Shown here: positions 18,169 through 26,579 of the stretch, piece by piece
How positions within the stretch are numbered: position 1 is the stretch's first letter
Layout of the letters: every line of letters begins with the position of its first letter
Position numbers and translations under genes: made by a program
Source of the DNA: Candidatus Roseilinea sp. NK_OTU-006
GTDB taxonomy: Bacteria; Chloroflexota; Anaerolineae; J036; Brachytrichaceae
Assembly: GCF_012931985.1 (NCBI RefSeq)
Contig: NZ_JAAFGM010000001.1
Span: 124,001 to 188,000 of the forward strand
Reading direction: 5' to 3'
Length of the DNA stretch: 64,000 bases
Notes under the pieces: generated by a model
The model's input: the letters and a program-made list of their open reading frames with translations, nothing else
What the model was told of the DNA's origin: nothing
The model's database searches: none

Positions 18169-19461
18169 ATGCCATTTGCCCCCTTTCACATTGCGCCATC
18201 GGCCGGCGCTGCTGTGATCGCCCTGGCTACGTTCGTCGCCTTGGCGATGGGCGAAATCCCTCGCCTGAAGCTCAATCGCGCAACGATCGCCATGATCGGC
18301 GCCGGCACCGTGCTGGTCTTCGGGGTGCTTACGCTCCCGGAGGCCGAATCCACGATTGATTTGGGCACGCTGATTCTGCTATTGAGCATGATGATCATCA
18401 ACGCCGTGCTGGAGCTTTCGGGCTTCTTCACCTGGGTGGGCGCGGTGGTCATTGAGCGGGCCAATGCGCCGACGGTGCTGCTTGTCCTGGTCGTGGTCAC
18501 GGCAGGCGTGTTGTCCATGCTCTTTCTCAACGATCCGGTTTGCGTCATGCTGACGCCGCTGGTGTGTGGGGTGGTGTTGCGGCTGAAGCGCAATCCGATG
18601 CCGTATCTCATCGCGCTGGCTTGCGCGGCAAACGTCGGTTCGGTCGCCACGATCACCGGCAACCCGCAGAACATCTTGATCGGCGCGTCGTCGGGCATCG
18701 GCTATCTGTATTGGCTGTTGCGCTTGGGACCGGTGGCGGCTGTTGGCTTGGCGGTGGTGTTTGCGGTCATCTGGCTGCTGTATCCGCGCGAGTTTCGCGG
18801 CGCGCAGGATGTAGCGCATGTGGCCGCTCCATCGGCAATTGTTGCGCCGCGACATGCAGGCGCGCCGATCCCCCTGGCCCAGGCGGAGGCGACGATCTAC
18901 GCATCTACGCTGCGCAAGAGCTTGATCGTGATCGCACTCATGCTGATGGCGTTCCTGGCCGGGGTCAACGTCACCGTGGCGGCCTTCGTCGCTGCGTGCG
19001 CCATTCTGATCAGCCGGCGTTTTGAGTCGGCGCGCATCCTGGCCTTGGTGGATTGGCCGTTGTTGGTGATGTTCGGTGGCTTGTTCGTCGTCACCGGCGC
19101 GCTGGAAGTCACCGGCGTTTCGGCGCAGTTGTTCGCGCTGGTGAAGCCGCTGGCATTTGCAGGCGTCGCCCCGCTGGCGCTCGTCACCACGCTGTTGAGC
19201 AATCTGATCTCGAATGTGCCGGCGGTGTTGCTGTTTCGCCCGCTCGTGCCGCAGTTCGCCGATCCAACGCAAGCCTGGCTGACGTTGGCTGCGGCGTCCA
19301 CCTTGGCCGGCAATCTCACGCTGATCGGCTCAGTGGCCAACCTCATCGTGGCTGAGCAGGCGCTCAAGTTCGGCATCAAGCTGACCTTCATGGAGTATCT
19401 CAAGCCCGGCGTGATCATCACAACGCTCACGCTGATCGCAGCGATCGTGCTGCTGGGGTAG
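18169..19461 (+). CDS. ArsB/CitM-superfamily anion permease
   Basis: A 430-residue protein with about eleven transmembrane helices. Two pseudo-repeated signature loops mark the ion-transporter (IT) superfamily: GSVATITGNPQNILIG in the N-terminal half and AGNLTLIGSVANLIVAE in the C-terminal half. Members carry arsenite, citrate, sulfate or dicarboxylates. The NPQN and GSVAN re-entrant loops match the ArsB/NhaD/CitM group, but no arsenic resistance gene is adjacent, so the substrate is open. Transcription probably starts at the near-leaderless promoter at 18132-18159. It converges on sbcD with 19 bp between stops. Confidence 0.85.
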   Translation: MPFAPFHIAPSAGAAVIALATFVALAMGEIPRLKLNRATIAMIGAGTVLVFGVLTLPEAESTIDLGTLILLLSMMIINAVLELSGFFTWVGAVVIERANAPTVLLVLVVVTAGVLSMLFLNDPVCVMLTPLVCGVVLRLKRNPMPYLIALACAANVGSVATITGNPQNILIGASSGIGYLYWLLRLGPVAAVGLAVVFAVIWLLYPREFRGAQDVAHVAAPSAIVAPRHAGAPIPLAQAEATIYASTLRKSLIVIALMLMAFLAGVNVTVAAFVAACAILISRRFESARILALVDWPLLVMFGGLFVVTGALEVTGVSAQLFALVKPLAFAGVAPLALVTTLLSNLISNVPAVLLFRPLVPQFADPTQAWLTLAAASTLAGNLTLIGSVANLIVAEQALKFGIKLTFMEYLKPGVIITTLTLIAAIVLLG

Positions 19462-19480
19462 GTAGGTTGGCTGCCGACCG

Positions 19481-20731
19481 TCACGCGATCGGGCTGGTGT
19501 TGGCATCCATCAGCTCGCGCGCGGCGCGCATGAGCTCATCAATGTGATCCCGTGGCGTGTTTTTGCTCAAAAGGTAGCGCTCGAGTAGTGCTTCGGGCGA
19601 CAGCGTTTCCGGATTCTGAATGCCGATGCGCGAGCGCGCATCACGCTGCACGTCGCGCGAGATGCCGGCGATGAAATAAGCGTCTCCTAAAGCGGCTTCA
19701 ATGGCGCCGAGCTGCAGCATGGTCTCCTGATGCTGGAGCAATTTCACGCGCACACGAACCACGGCATCCCTAATCTCACGGCGCGCGATCTCGCGCAACA
19801 CCGCATCGGTGGGTTGGTCGCCGTCTCGCGTCGCATCGGCATAGATCGAGACGAAGGGTCGCACGCTGCGCATCGGCTCGAAGCGCCATCGCGTGTTGCC
19901 GCGTTGGGCTTCGATCCAGCAGAAGCCTTTCGGTTCGCTCTCCTCGCCAAAATCTATGCGCTCCAAGCTGCCGGAATACACCACACCTGGATACTTGCCT
20001 TGGTTCACATCTTGATGTTTGTGAATGTGACCCAGGGCGACATAGTCCCATGCCTCCAGGTGCAAGCTGCTGAGCTTGACGACTGTATCGCGCCCCAACA
20101 TCACGTTGCGCTCCGAGCCAAATACCGCGCCGCTGACCGTAAAGTGGCCGGTCAAGATGGCCGGGAAGTTGGCGTCCACTTCGCCGGCCAATCGCTGTAA
20201 CTCGTCGCCGAGGATGCGCTCCATCTCTTGGTCGAGCTGCTCGACGGTCATGCCGCGATACTCTTCATATTTCAGCAGACGGTTGCGCTGCGGCCAGGGC
20301 ACGGTGGCGATTTGCACCACGCCGCGCGCGGTCTCGATGCGATGCAATTTCTCCTCGCGCCCAACGATCACGTTGGGCACATCGAGCGTCGCGAAGATGT
20401 CCAGGCTGCTGGCGCGCTGCTCCATGACCGGCGTGTCGTGGTTGCCGACCAGCAACACGGTGGTCACGTGAGCGCGCGAGAGGCGCATGATCTGGCGGGC
20501 GAAGGCGCGCTGGTAGGTGGGATTAGGGTCGCGCGTCTTAAAGGCGTCGCCTGCGAAGATCACCACGTCGGCTTGGCGCTCGATGGCGCAGTCCACGATT
20601 TCCTTCAAGCGCGATACGAAGTCCAGCGCGCGCTGGTTCAGTCCGGTCTCGGGATCGATGCGCCCGTAGTTTTCCATGCCGATGTGAAGATCGGCGAAAT
20701 GCAGGATTCTGATCGGCTCACGCGGGTTCAT
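19481..20731 (-). CDS. sbcD: SbcD/Mre11-type DNA double-strand-break nuclease subunit
   Basis: A calcineurin-like phosphoesterase of the SbcD family, 416 residues when started at MNPREPIRIL. Metal-binding motifs are DLH (14-16), GD (61-62), GNHD (96-99), TGHFTV and GHIHKHQ, all intact. It should act with an SbcC/Rad50 ATPase on DNA ends and hairpins, but no sbcC is in the window. The ATG overlaps the stop of the upstream lipoprotein gene as ATGA, so translation is coupled. The frame is open to 20827, but those residues are only the overlap with the upstream gene. Confidence 0.9.
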   Translation of the reverse strand: MNPREPIRILHFADLHIGMENYGRIDPETGLNQRALDFVSRLKEIVDCAIERQADVVIFAGDAFKTRDPNPTYQRAFARQIMRLSRAHVTTVLLVGNHDTPVMEQRASSLDIFATLDVPNVIVGREEKLHRIETARGVVQIATVPWPQRNRLLKYEEYRGMTVEQLDQEMERILGDELQRLAGEVDANFPAILTGHFTVSGAVFGSERNVMLGRDTVVKLSSLHLEAWDYVALGHIHKHQDVNQGKYPGVVYSGSLERIDFGEESEPKGFCWIEAQRGNTRWRFEPMRSVRPFVSIYADATRDGDQPTDAVLREIARREIRDAVVRVRVKLLQHQETMLQLGAIEAALGDAYFIAGISRDVQRDARSRIGIQNPETLSPEALLERYLLSKNTPRDHIDELMRAARELMDANTSPIA

Positions 20732-22203
20732 GGTTGAGTGGGCAATTGACGGATGTCGAACGCTGTGTCCACATAGTCGCGACTGACCCAGCCGACTACC
20801 CCTGACTCGCTGCGGATGCGCAGCCAACTCGCCTCAGTGTTACGGGTGAGTAGCTCGACTTGCTCGCCGGGGGCGAGCTGGCCGATGATGCGAAAGCGCG
20901 TGCCCGGTCCGGAGCGGATGTTGAGCAGCTCGGTGGCCTGGCCGATCGGCACATCTGCCGACTGCAGCCCTTGGCTGAGCATGTCGCCGTCAATCTGCAA
21001 CGATGCGATCATGGCGTCCAGCGCAGCCAGCGCAGGTGTAAAACTCGCCGGCTGCGCGTCCAGCTTTTGCGCAATTCCCTCTGCGTACGCGAAGTAGTCG
21101 CGCTTGAACTCATCGCGCTCGGATTGGGGGAGCTCAGCCGGAGTAGCCGGCAGGACAGTCGTCGTGACCGGGAAGTACGCCGCGATGTAGTAGCGACCAT
21201 CATACGTCAGCCCCTGGAACGTGTAGATGAGGCTCGACGCGGTGAGCGGGCGAAGCTCTTGGGTCAGGTGTGTGAGGAAGCGCATGCCGCTGCCGCCGTC
21301 GAATTCCAGATAGCGCACCTGCGCGCGCATCGCCTGGCTGAGGTCCGAAGCCGGCAGCAGCATGGGGTCTTGTTTCAACTGCGACGGCCGCTCGGCGAGC
21401 AAAGCCTGGAATGAACGGATCGCTTGACCAAACGATTCCGCCTCAGCGCCTCGGAATAACTTGTGGTAGTCCTCCAGAGGCAGGATCAGGATTTGACGTT
21501 GACGGGGGTCGAACCCTGCGCCGGGTTGATCTTCGTCGAAGAGCAATCTGAGATGGCGCGGCCAGCCGTTCCAATCTATCGGGAAGCGTATGTTGGGCTT
21601 GCGCGGCACAGCGTCGGCGCGCAGCTGGGTGGCTATGCCGTTGATCGCAAGGCGCACGCCTTGCGGCAGGTTCACCGTCAGCATCGGGATTTGCGCGGTT
21701 TGCTCAGCGGCGCCGTCTGCAGCGGCGACCTCGATGCGCAGCGGGCTGGCCGGCGACATCGCGTAGGCGACCGTCGCGCTAAAGACGCCGGCCCCGCCGG
21801 GGACTCCCTCAACGGCAATCTCGCCGTCGCCAACAACGTTGCCGAAGGCGTCCGTCAAGCGATAGCGCAGTGTTTTGTCCATCGGTGTGAGGGCGACGCT
21901 GCCGGACAGCCTGAATGGGCTGAGCACCGTCGCGCCGCGCGCCGGCGATTCGATCACGATCTTCTGCCGCGGGGGCGCAGGCGTTTCGGTTGGGAGGATG
22001 AGCAGCGCTGCGAGTGGCCCAGCCGACGTCGGCGTAGCTGTGGGTTGGGCCGCCGGCTGCGGTGTGGCCGGCGCGCCGGCGGCGGCCGGCGGCGACGGAT
22101 GACCGGGCGGCGCGGAAGCGTTGGTCGTCGCGCAGGCCGGGACGAAGATGAGGGCGACAACCAGCCGCCAGCTACACCCTCGGCGCCGTTGGCGTGGTCT
22201 CAT
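20728..22203 (-). CDS. Lipoprotein with Gmad2-like and C-terminal SH3b domains
   Basis: The N-terminus has a basic stretch, a hydrophobic core and a lipobox-like VPAC near residue 25, so the protein is probably exported and lipidated. A Pro/Ala/Thr-rich linker (about 30-80) leads to an Ig-like module around residues 80-180 (VIESPARGATVLSPFRLSG) like those in spore-germination Gmad2 domains. A central 200-residue part is unassigned. The last 65 residues form a bacterial SH3 domain (LNIRSGPGTRFRIIGQL, WVSRDYV) that likely binds the cell wall. The ATG at 22203 is chosen over TTG at 22212. Coupling to sbcD is unexpected functionally. Confidence 0.75.
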   Translation of the reverse strand: MRPRQRRRGCSWRLVVALIFVPACATTNASAPPGHPSPPAAAGAPATPQPAAQPTATPTSAGPLAALLILPTETPAPPRQKIVIESPARGATVLSPFRLSGSVALTPMDKTLRYRLTDAFGNVVGDGEIAVEGVPGGAGVFSATVAYAMSPASPLRIEVAAADGAAEQTAQIPMLTVNLPQGVRLAINGIATQLRADAVPRKPNIRFPIDWNGWPRHLRLLFDEDQPGAGFDPRQRQILILPLEDYHKLFRGAEAESFGQAIRSFQALLAERPSQLKQDPMLLPASDLSQAMRAQVRYLEFDGGSGMRFLTHLTQELRPLTASSLIYTFQGLTYDGRYYIAAYFPVTTTVLPATPAELPQSERDEFKRDYFAYAEGIAQKLDAQPASFTPALAALDAMIASLQIDGDMLSQGLQSADVPIGQATELLNIRSGPGTRFRIIGQLAPGEQVELLTRNTEASWLRIRSESGVVGWVSRDYVDTAFDIRQLPTQP

Positions 22204-22227
22204 GCGGAGCAAATTGAACGATGCGCC

Positions 22228-22257
22228 ACATTAGGGCATGCGCCAGTCCGATATCAA
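22228..22257 (-). promoter_or_regulatory. Candidate promoter of the lipoprotein-sbcD operon
   Basis: On the minus strand TTGATA (22252-22257), an 18-nt spacer and TAATGT (22228-22233) precede the ATG at 22203. The -35 overlaps the U tract of the rpmG terminator, so termination and new initiation would be back to back. Confidence 0.35.
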
Positions 22258-22286
22258 AACACCCGAAGCGAACATGCTTCGGGTGT
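22251..22286 (-). terminator. Intrinsic terminator of rpsR-rpmG
   Basis: A perfect 11-bp stem (ACACCCGAAGC / GCTTCGGGTGT, 22259-22286 with a 6-nt loop), followed on the minus strand by TTTTGAT. It lies 65 nt after the rpmG stop and is the clearest Rho-independent terminator in the window. Confidence 0.85.
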
Positions 22287-22350
22287 GCGTCGTCATGTGC
22301 CCTCTTGGTTCGCAGTTACGCTCGAGCCTTCTGCTCGGCAGAGCGGAAGT

Positions 22351-22518
22351 TCATTTCTCCTCTTTGTATAGCACATGCCGGCGGACGAATGGATCGTAGC
22401 GGCGAAGCTCAAGGCGGGCCGTGTCGTTCTTGCGATTTTTCTCGGTCAGGTAGAAATGGCCGCTCTCAGTGCTCTTCAGCCTGATCACGATTCGATTGCC
22501 TTTCTTTTTGCTGGCCAT
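22351..22518 (-). CDS. rpmG: 50S ribosomal protein L33
   Basis: A 55-residue ribosomal protein found by reading the minus strand after rps[20 protein letters not shown] begins it and [11 protein letters not shown] ends it, with the family stretch [20 protein letters not shown] between. AGGAGG lies 5 nt before the ATG. It has no cysteines, so it is the zinc-independent form. The gap from rpsR is 58 bp and the strong terminator follows, marking a two-gene rpsR-rpmG operon. Confidence 0.95.
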   Translation of the reverse strand: MASKKKGNRIVIRLKSTESGHFYLTEKNRKNDTARLELRRYDPFVRRHVLYKEEK

Positions 22519-22576
22519 GCCAACCTCCTGAATGACAGTCGTTCGCAGCGCGCGTCGCGTCGAACATCTGGGCTGG

Positions 22577-22912
22577 TCACTTGTTCAATATGCCCGGCAT
22601 CGGCAACAGCGCCAGATGGCGCGCGCGCTTGATAGCGCGGGCCATCAGCCGCTGGTTCTTCGCGCTGAGGCCGCTGCGACGGCGGGGCAGGATTTTGCCT
22701 TGAGCGGTGATGTAGCGGCGGAGTCGCTCGTAATCCTTGTAGTCAGGCACGGTGTTGGTTGCCGCGAACTCGTCCACACGCCTGGGCCGCACGACACTGG
22801 TTTCGACGCTGGGCGCTCGATGCGCTGTTTTCTTCTGAGACTTTTCGCTCGCAGCTTTGGGCTTTGAAGGCTCAGCCGTTGTCTCTTCGGCTACGGTAAA
22901 GCTGTTTTCCAC
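22577..22912 (-). CDS. rpsR: 30S ribosomal protein S18, N-terminally extended
   Basis: The last 60 residues are a standard S18 core ([39 protein letters not shown]). The first about 45 residues are an extra, charged, Ala/Ser/Lys-rich segment not found in the usual 75-residue protein. The start is GTG at 22912 with GAGGG 6 nt upstream. An internal start would be needed for a normal-length S18, but none has a ribosome-binding site as good. It leads the rpsR-rpmG operon. Confidence 0.95.
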   Translation of the reverse strand: MENSFTVAEETTAEPSKPKAASEKSQKKTAHRAPSVETSVVRPRRVDEFAATNTVPDYKDYERLRRYITAQGKILPRRRSGLSAKNQRLMARAIKRARHLALLPMPGILNK

Positions 22913-22982
22913 GTTGATCCCTCGTTGGAATTGGGCTTCATCTCCCGCGCCGTGCGATCGGTCGGGCCGGCACGGGCCTTGG

Positions 22983-22988
22983 ATTTTA
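22983..22988 (-). promoter_or_regulatory. TAAAAT -10 candidate for rpsR-rpmG
   Basis: On the minus strand GATAAAAT lies about 70 nt before the rpsR GTG, in the 117-bp gap after the esterase gene. The -35 is poor. Confidence 0.4.
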
Positions 22989-23029
22989 TCATGGTTCGGT
23001 GGCCGTCTTAGCAGGCGCGGTGCGCGGGT

Positions 23030-23905
23030 TCAGTCGGAAGCTTGCGCCGGCGGCTGGCCGCGTCGTTGTTGTAGCAGCCACTCGAAGAGTTCCGTCGTCC
23101 GGTAGGCCAACTCCCAGCCCAGGTCGTGGTCGGCGTTCTCGAATACTGTGAAACGCGGGTTGCCGCCGCATGACCTCAGCGCGTTGACCACGCGCTCGCT
23201 CTCGCGCACTGGCACGTTGCGGTCGAGCCGTGCGCCGAACACCCAGATCGGTTTGTCCTTGAGCGCGCAGAGTTGCCGGGCGCTGTAGAAGTATCCGCCG
23301 ACTACCGGCGCGATAGCTGCAAAACGGTCGGGGGCGTCCATCGCTAGCGCCCACGCGCCATAACCGCCCATGCTCAGGCCGGTGAGGTAGATGCGATCGG
23401 GATCAATGGCCAGTTCGGCCTGCAACCGGTCGAGCAGCGCCTCGATCGCGTCCAGGCTGGGATACCAGCCGTGCTGTCTCGTCGGGGATTGCGGTGAGAC
23501 GACGATGAAGGGGAATTCCGGGTTCTCCTCGACGATTTGCGGCAGAATGGCGCGCCGCAGGCGGCTGACGTCGCGGCCCACCTCGCGCGAGCCATGCAGG
23601 AAGACCAACAGCGGCCATTTCGCCTGCGGATCTCGTCCGTAAGATGCCGGCACGAAGAGCAGGTAGTTGAGCTGGGTGGCTCGGCCATTGGCGAGCTGTG
23701 CTTTGAAAGTGTAGGCGTGTTGGCCGGTTTGCGGCCGGCTAGATGGTTTGTCTGCCGGCGCGTCGGCTTGGATTGCCGTCGCCGGTGCCTCGATGACCAG
23801 GGTTCCTTCGCCCGCCGGTGGTGCGGCAGCGTGTGCTCCTCCTGCCGGCGTGATGCATGTCCCGATGGCCAGCAGGATTGCCGGAATGACGTTGTTTCGC
23901 TTCAT
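23030..23905 (-). CDS. Secreted alpha/beta-hydrolase esterase (PHB-depolymerase/phospholipase-like)
   Basis: A 291-residue protein with an N-terminal signal peptide (about residues 1-26, cut near AHA). The alpha/beta-hydrolase core shows the oxyanion strand LLVFLHGS, the nucleophile elbow GLSMGGYG with Ser178, an acid in GARLDRNVPV and His in ADHDLGW. This organisation matches the predicted peptidase/esterase group related to Esterase D and LpqC. It should act outside the membrane on esters of polymers or lipids. It is the last gene of the run kamA, DUF1330, esterase, starting 10 bp after DUF1330. Confidence 0.85.
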   Translation of the reverse strand: MKRNNVIPAILLAIGTCITPAGGAHAAAPPAGEGTLVIEAPATAIQADAPADKPSSRPQTGQHAYTFKAQLANGRATQLNYLLFVPASYGRDPQAKWPLLVFLHGSREVGRDVSRLRRAILPQIVEENPEFPFIVVSPQSPTRQHGWYPSLDAIEALLDRLQAELAIDPDRIYLTGLSMGGYGAWALAMDAPDRFAAIAPVVGGYFYSARQLCALKDKPIWVFGARLDRNVPVRESERVVNALRSCGGNPRFTVFENADHDLGWELAYRTTELFEWLLQQRRGQPPAQASD

Positions 23906-23915
23906 TTGGCCTGGA

Positions 23916-24212
23916 TTAGGAGGGAGTGACGCCTTCGACCATGATCACGTTCGACCTGGCCGCACGGTGCCGAATCGCTTTGGCGCGGCTATATGCCTCG
24001 GATTCGTACCACGCCTTCGCCTGCTCCAAGCTGGGGAATTCCAGGATGACGAAACGTTTGGGTGACCATTCGCCCTCGATGACGTGTGTGGGCGCACCGC
24101 GCACGATGTAGCGTCCACCGAATTGGGCGGGCGTTGGCCCTGCCAGCTTTTTGTATTCCTCGTATTCGATGGGTTCGAGCACTTCGATATCTGCGATCAC
24201 ATAGGCGGTCAT
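23916..24212 (-). CDS. DUF1330 family protein (ferredoxin-like fold)
   Basis: A 98-residue protein with the dimeric alpha-beta-barrel pattern of DUF1330: MTAYVIADIEV, EYKKLAGPTPAQFGGRYIVRG, WSPKRFVILEFPSLEQAKAW. The family function is unknown. The frame is open to 24302, but the ATG at 24212 gives the family N-terminus and has GAGG upstream. It lies between kamA and the esterase gene on the same strand. Confidence 0.9.
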   Translation of the reverse strand: MTAYVIADIEVLEPIEYEEYKKLAGPTPAQFGGRYIVRGAPTHVIEGEWSPKRFVILEFPSLEQAKAWYESEAYSRAKAIRHRAARSNVIMVEGVTPS

Positions 24213-24249
24213 GGTCCATTCCTCGGTTGCGTAGTGAGTGTGGGATTGC

Positions 24250-25641
24250 TCAGTTGATTTTGGCCCAACTTGGCTCATCGCCTTCGCCGGTGAGTTGCAC
24301 ATCGTGCCGATCGAGCAGTGCGTCGAGCGGGATGGATTCGGTCCCGTTGTTGTGAGGCCCGGATTGGCCGTTGGACTCCGCCGTGGGCAGGTGGTGGGCT
24401 CGCCAGCCGTCGGGTTCGATCGTTATTGTCTCGCCGGCCAGCAGGCTCGCCACGCCGGGGAGCTTGCGGCTGGCGCGCGGCTCGGGCGCCGGTTGGGGGC
24501 GCTGATAATCTGTCGGCTCGGTGTAGGTGCTGATGTAGCCCTCGAAGTTACGAAAGACGGCGCGGCCGGGCGATTGGCTGATCAGGTAATTGGGCAAGAC
24601 CGGCACCTTGCCGCCGCCGCCCGGCAGATCCACAACAAAGGTAGGGATGGCGTAGCCGCTGGTATGGCCACGCAGCGCCTCCATGATCTCCAGGCCGGCT
24701 GCGATGGGGGTGCGGAAGTGACCGCTGCCTGCGACCAGGTCGCACTGGTAGAGGTAGTAGGGCCTGACGCGAATCTTCACCAATTCGTGGCAAAGCTTGC
24801 GAATGATATTCGGGTGATCGTTGACGCCGGCGAGCAGCACGCTTTGGTTGCCGAGGGGGATGCCGGCATCGGCTAACTTGGCGCATGCGCGGGCCAGCTC
24901 CGGTGTGATTTCCTTGGGATGGTTGACATGGATGTTCATCCATAGCGGATGGAACTGGCGCAGCATCTCTACCAGTTCGTCGGTGATGCGCTGGGGTAGG
25001 AACACCGGCACGCGCGACCCAATGCGGATGATCTCGATGTGGGGGATGTCGCGCAGCCGGCGCAGCAAGTCTTCGAGGATTTTCTGCGGCAACGTGAGTG
25101 GGTCGCCGCCGCTCAGCAGGACGTCGCGCACCTCCGGCGTCCGACGCAAGTACTCGATCTGCATATCGTGGTGGCGCCGGTTGAACATCGCGTGCGGGTC
25201 GCCGACGATGCGGCTGCGTGTGCAATATCGGCAATATGAAGCGCACTGGGTGGTGACCAGCATGAGGACCCGATCGGGATAGCGGTGGACCAGGCCGGGC
25301 ACCGGCGCGTGTGTATCCTCGGCCAGCGAATCTTCCATCATGCTCTCGAATGCCTTCAACTCGCGCCCGCGCGGCACGACTTGCAGGCGCACCGGACAGT
25401 TCGGATCGTCGGGGTCTATGAGCGATGCGAAGTAAGGGGTGATGTCCACGCGAAACTTGTTCGGCGCGTTCAGCCCTGCTCGCTCTTCTTCGGTGAGCCG
25501 AATGAGCTTCGCCAGGTCCTCTGTCGTGTTGAGTCGGTGGCTGAGTTGCCAGCGCCAGTCGTCCCATTGTTCATCAGGAACGTCGGCCCATAACGCGGGG
25601 CGAGGGGTGCGACCTTGGGGTAAGCGATAAGGGATGCTCAT
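24250..25641 (-). CDS. kamA: Lysine 2,3-aminomutase family radical SAM enzyme
   Basis: PLP- and [4Fe-4S]-dependent enzyme converting L-lysine to beta-lysine. The radical SAM motif is CASYCRYC (Cys133, 137, 140), followed by RSRIVG. The LSGGDPL segment and the PLP-lysine motif GGGGKVPVLPN (Lys345) are present. At 463 residues, started at MSIPYRLPQG, it is full length for KamA and longer than EpmB, so beta-lysine for osmoprotection or lysine fermentation is the likely role. No beta-lysine acetyltransferase (ablB) is adjacent; the GNAT gene two loci upstream is not obviously one. The frame is open to 25713, overlapping the upstream DsbA-like gene. Confidence 0.92.
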   Translation of the reverse strand: MSIPYRLPQGRTPRPALWADVPDEQWDDWRWQLSHRLNTTEDLAKLIRLTEEERAGLNAPNKFRVDITPYFASLIDPDDPNCPVRLQVVPRGRELKAFESMMEDSLAEDTHAPVPGLVHRYPDRVLMLVTTQCASYCRYCTRSRIVGDPHAMFNRRHHDMQIEYLRRTPEVRDVLLSGGDPLTLPQKILEDLLRRLRDIPHIEIIRIGSRVPVFLPQRITDELVEMLRQFHPLWMNIHVNHPKEITPELARACAKLADAGIPLGNQSVLLAGVNDHPNIIRKLCHELVKIRVRPYYLYQCDLVAGSGHFRTPIAAGLEIMEALRGHTSGYAIPTFVVDLPGGGGKVPVLPNYLISQSPGRAVFRNFEGYISTYTEPTDYQRPQPAPEPRASRKLPGVASLLAGETITIEPDGWRAHHLPTAESNGQSGPHNNGTESIPLDALLDRHDVQLTGEGDEPSWAKIN

Positions 25642-25705
25642 GGTTCGCTGATTGGGGTAGGGGGATCTATCGTGAGCGGCGGTCAGGCAGAAGCCTTGAC
25701 CCTGG

Positions 25706-26470
25706 TTACTCATCGAGCTTCACGTTCGGCGCGACTTGCGCGAAGATCTGCCGGAAGTCCTGCACGCTGCGCACGCCGGGGAAAGGCTGGCCGTTCACGA
25801 AGAACGTGGGCGTTTGCTGCACCCCGCGCGCTTCGCCATCCCGTCGGATTTGCAGCACGGTGCTTTCATACTTGTTCGAGTCCAAACACGCGTTGAACGC
25901 TGCGGTGTCCATGCCCTCGATGGTGGCTGCCATTTCCTTCAGACGTGGCTTGCTGTAATTGCCGATGTTCTCCTGTCCGGTGATCGGCTGATTAACGAAC
26001 AGCGTCGCGTGCATCTGCCAAAACTTGTTCTGCTCCGCGGCGCAGAGCGCGGCTTGCACGGCGTCGCGCGACTCGCGCCCGCCCACGGGGTCTTCGAGGA
26101 AAGGCAGGAAATTCACCTCGTAGCGCACTTTGCCGGTCTTGGCGAAGGCTTCGATCACTGCCGGCTCGAAGTTGCGCGCATATTGGCCGCAGGCCGGACA
26201 TTGGTAGTCCAGATATTCTTCAATCTTGATCGGCGCGTTAGGCGGCCCCCATGCTCTCCCGTTCGGCTCGGCATTCGCCGGCGTGGCTTTGCTCGCGGCC
26301 TTCACAGGGGGGAGCGCGCTGGTTCGTTGTTGCTGCCCGGAGAGTGCGCTGAGGACGACTGCGCCGCCGATCACAATCACCGCAATGACGCCGATGATGA
26401 CGGCGATCTGAATCGTTTGCTTGCGTTGCTGCTCGCGCCTGCGCGCTTCAAGTATTTTCCGCTTGGACAT
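25706..26470 (-). CDS. Membrane-anchored DsbA-like thiol oxidoreductase
   Basis: A 254-residue protein with a basic cytoplasmic N-terminus, one transmembrane helix (about 20-44) and an extracytoplasmic thioredoxin-fold domain of the Thioredoxin_4/DsbA group. The redox motif is CPAC (91-94), preceded by EYLDYQ; the cis-proline is in QQTPTFFVNG. It would oxidise or isomerise disulfides in exported proteins. The start ATG at 26470 has AGG eight bases upstream. The 109-bp upstream gap holds several AT-rich promoter-like segments but no clear pair. Confidence 0.92.
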   Translation of the reverse strand: MSKRKILEARRREQQRKQTIQIAVIIGVIAVIVIGGAVVLSALSGQQQRTSALPPVKAASKATPANAEPNGRAWGPPNAPIKIEEYLDYQCPACGQYARNFEPAVIEAFAKTGKVRYEVNFLPFLEDPVGGRESRDAVQAALCAAEQNKFWQMHATLFVNQPITGQENIGNYSKPRLKEMAATIEGMDTAAFNACLDSNKYESTVLQIRRDGEARGVQQTPTFFVNGQPFPGVRSVQDFRQIFAQVAPNVKLDE

Positions 26471-26579
26471 ATTTACCTATTTACCCAGGCTTTGTATGTG
26501 CAATCCCTATGTTAATGCGTAATCGCCGGTTCGTGAAGTGATAGCCGGCCTTGCCTCCGCTTTTTAAGGTTGGCTTTGC

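Noticed and set aside
26471-26579. Promoter elements upstream of the DsbA-like gene
   Set aside because: Several AT-rich hexamers are present, but no -35/-10 pair with acceptable spacing could be chosen over the others.
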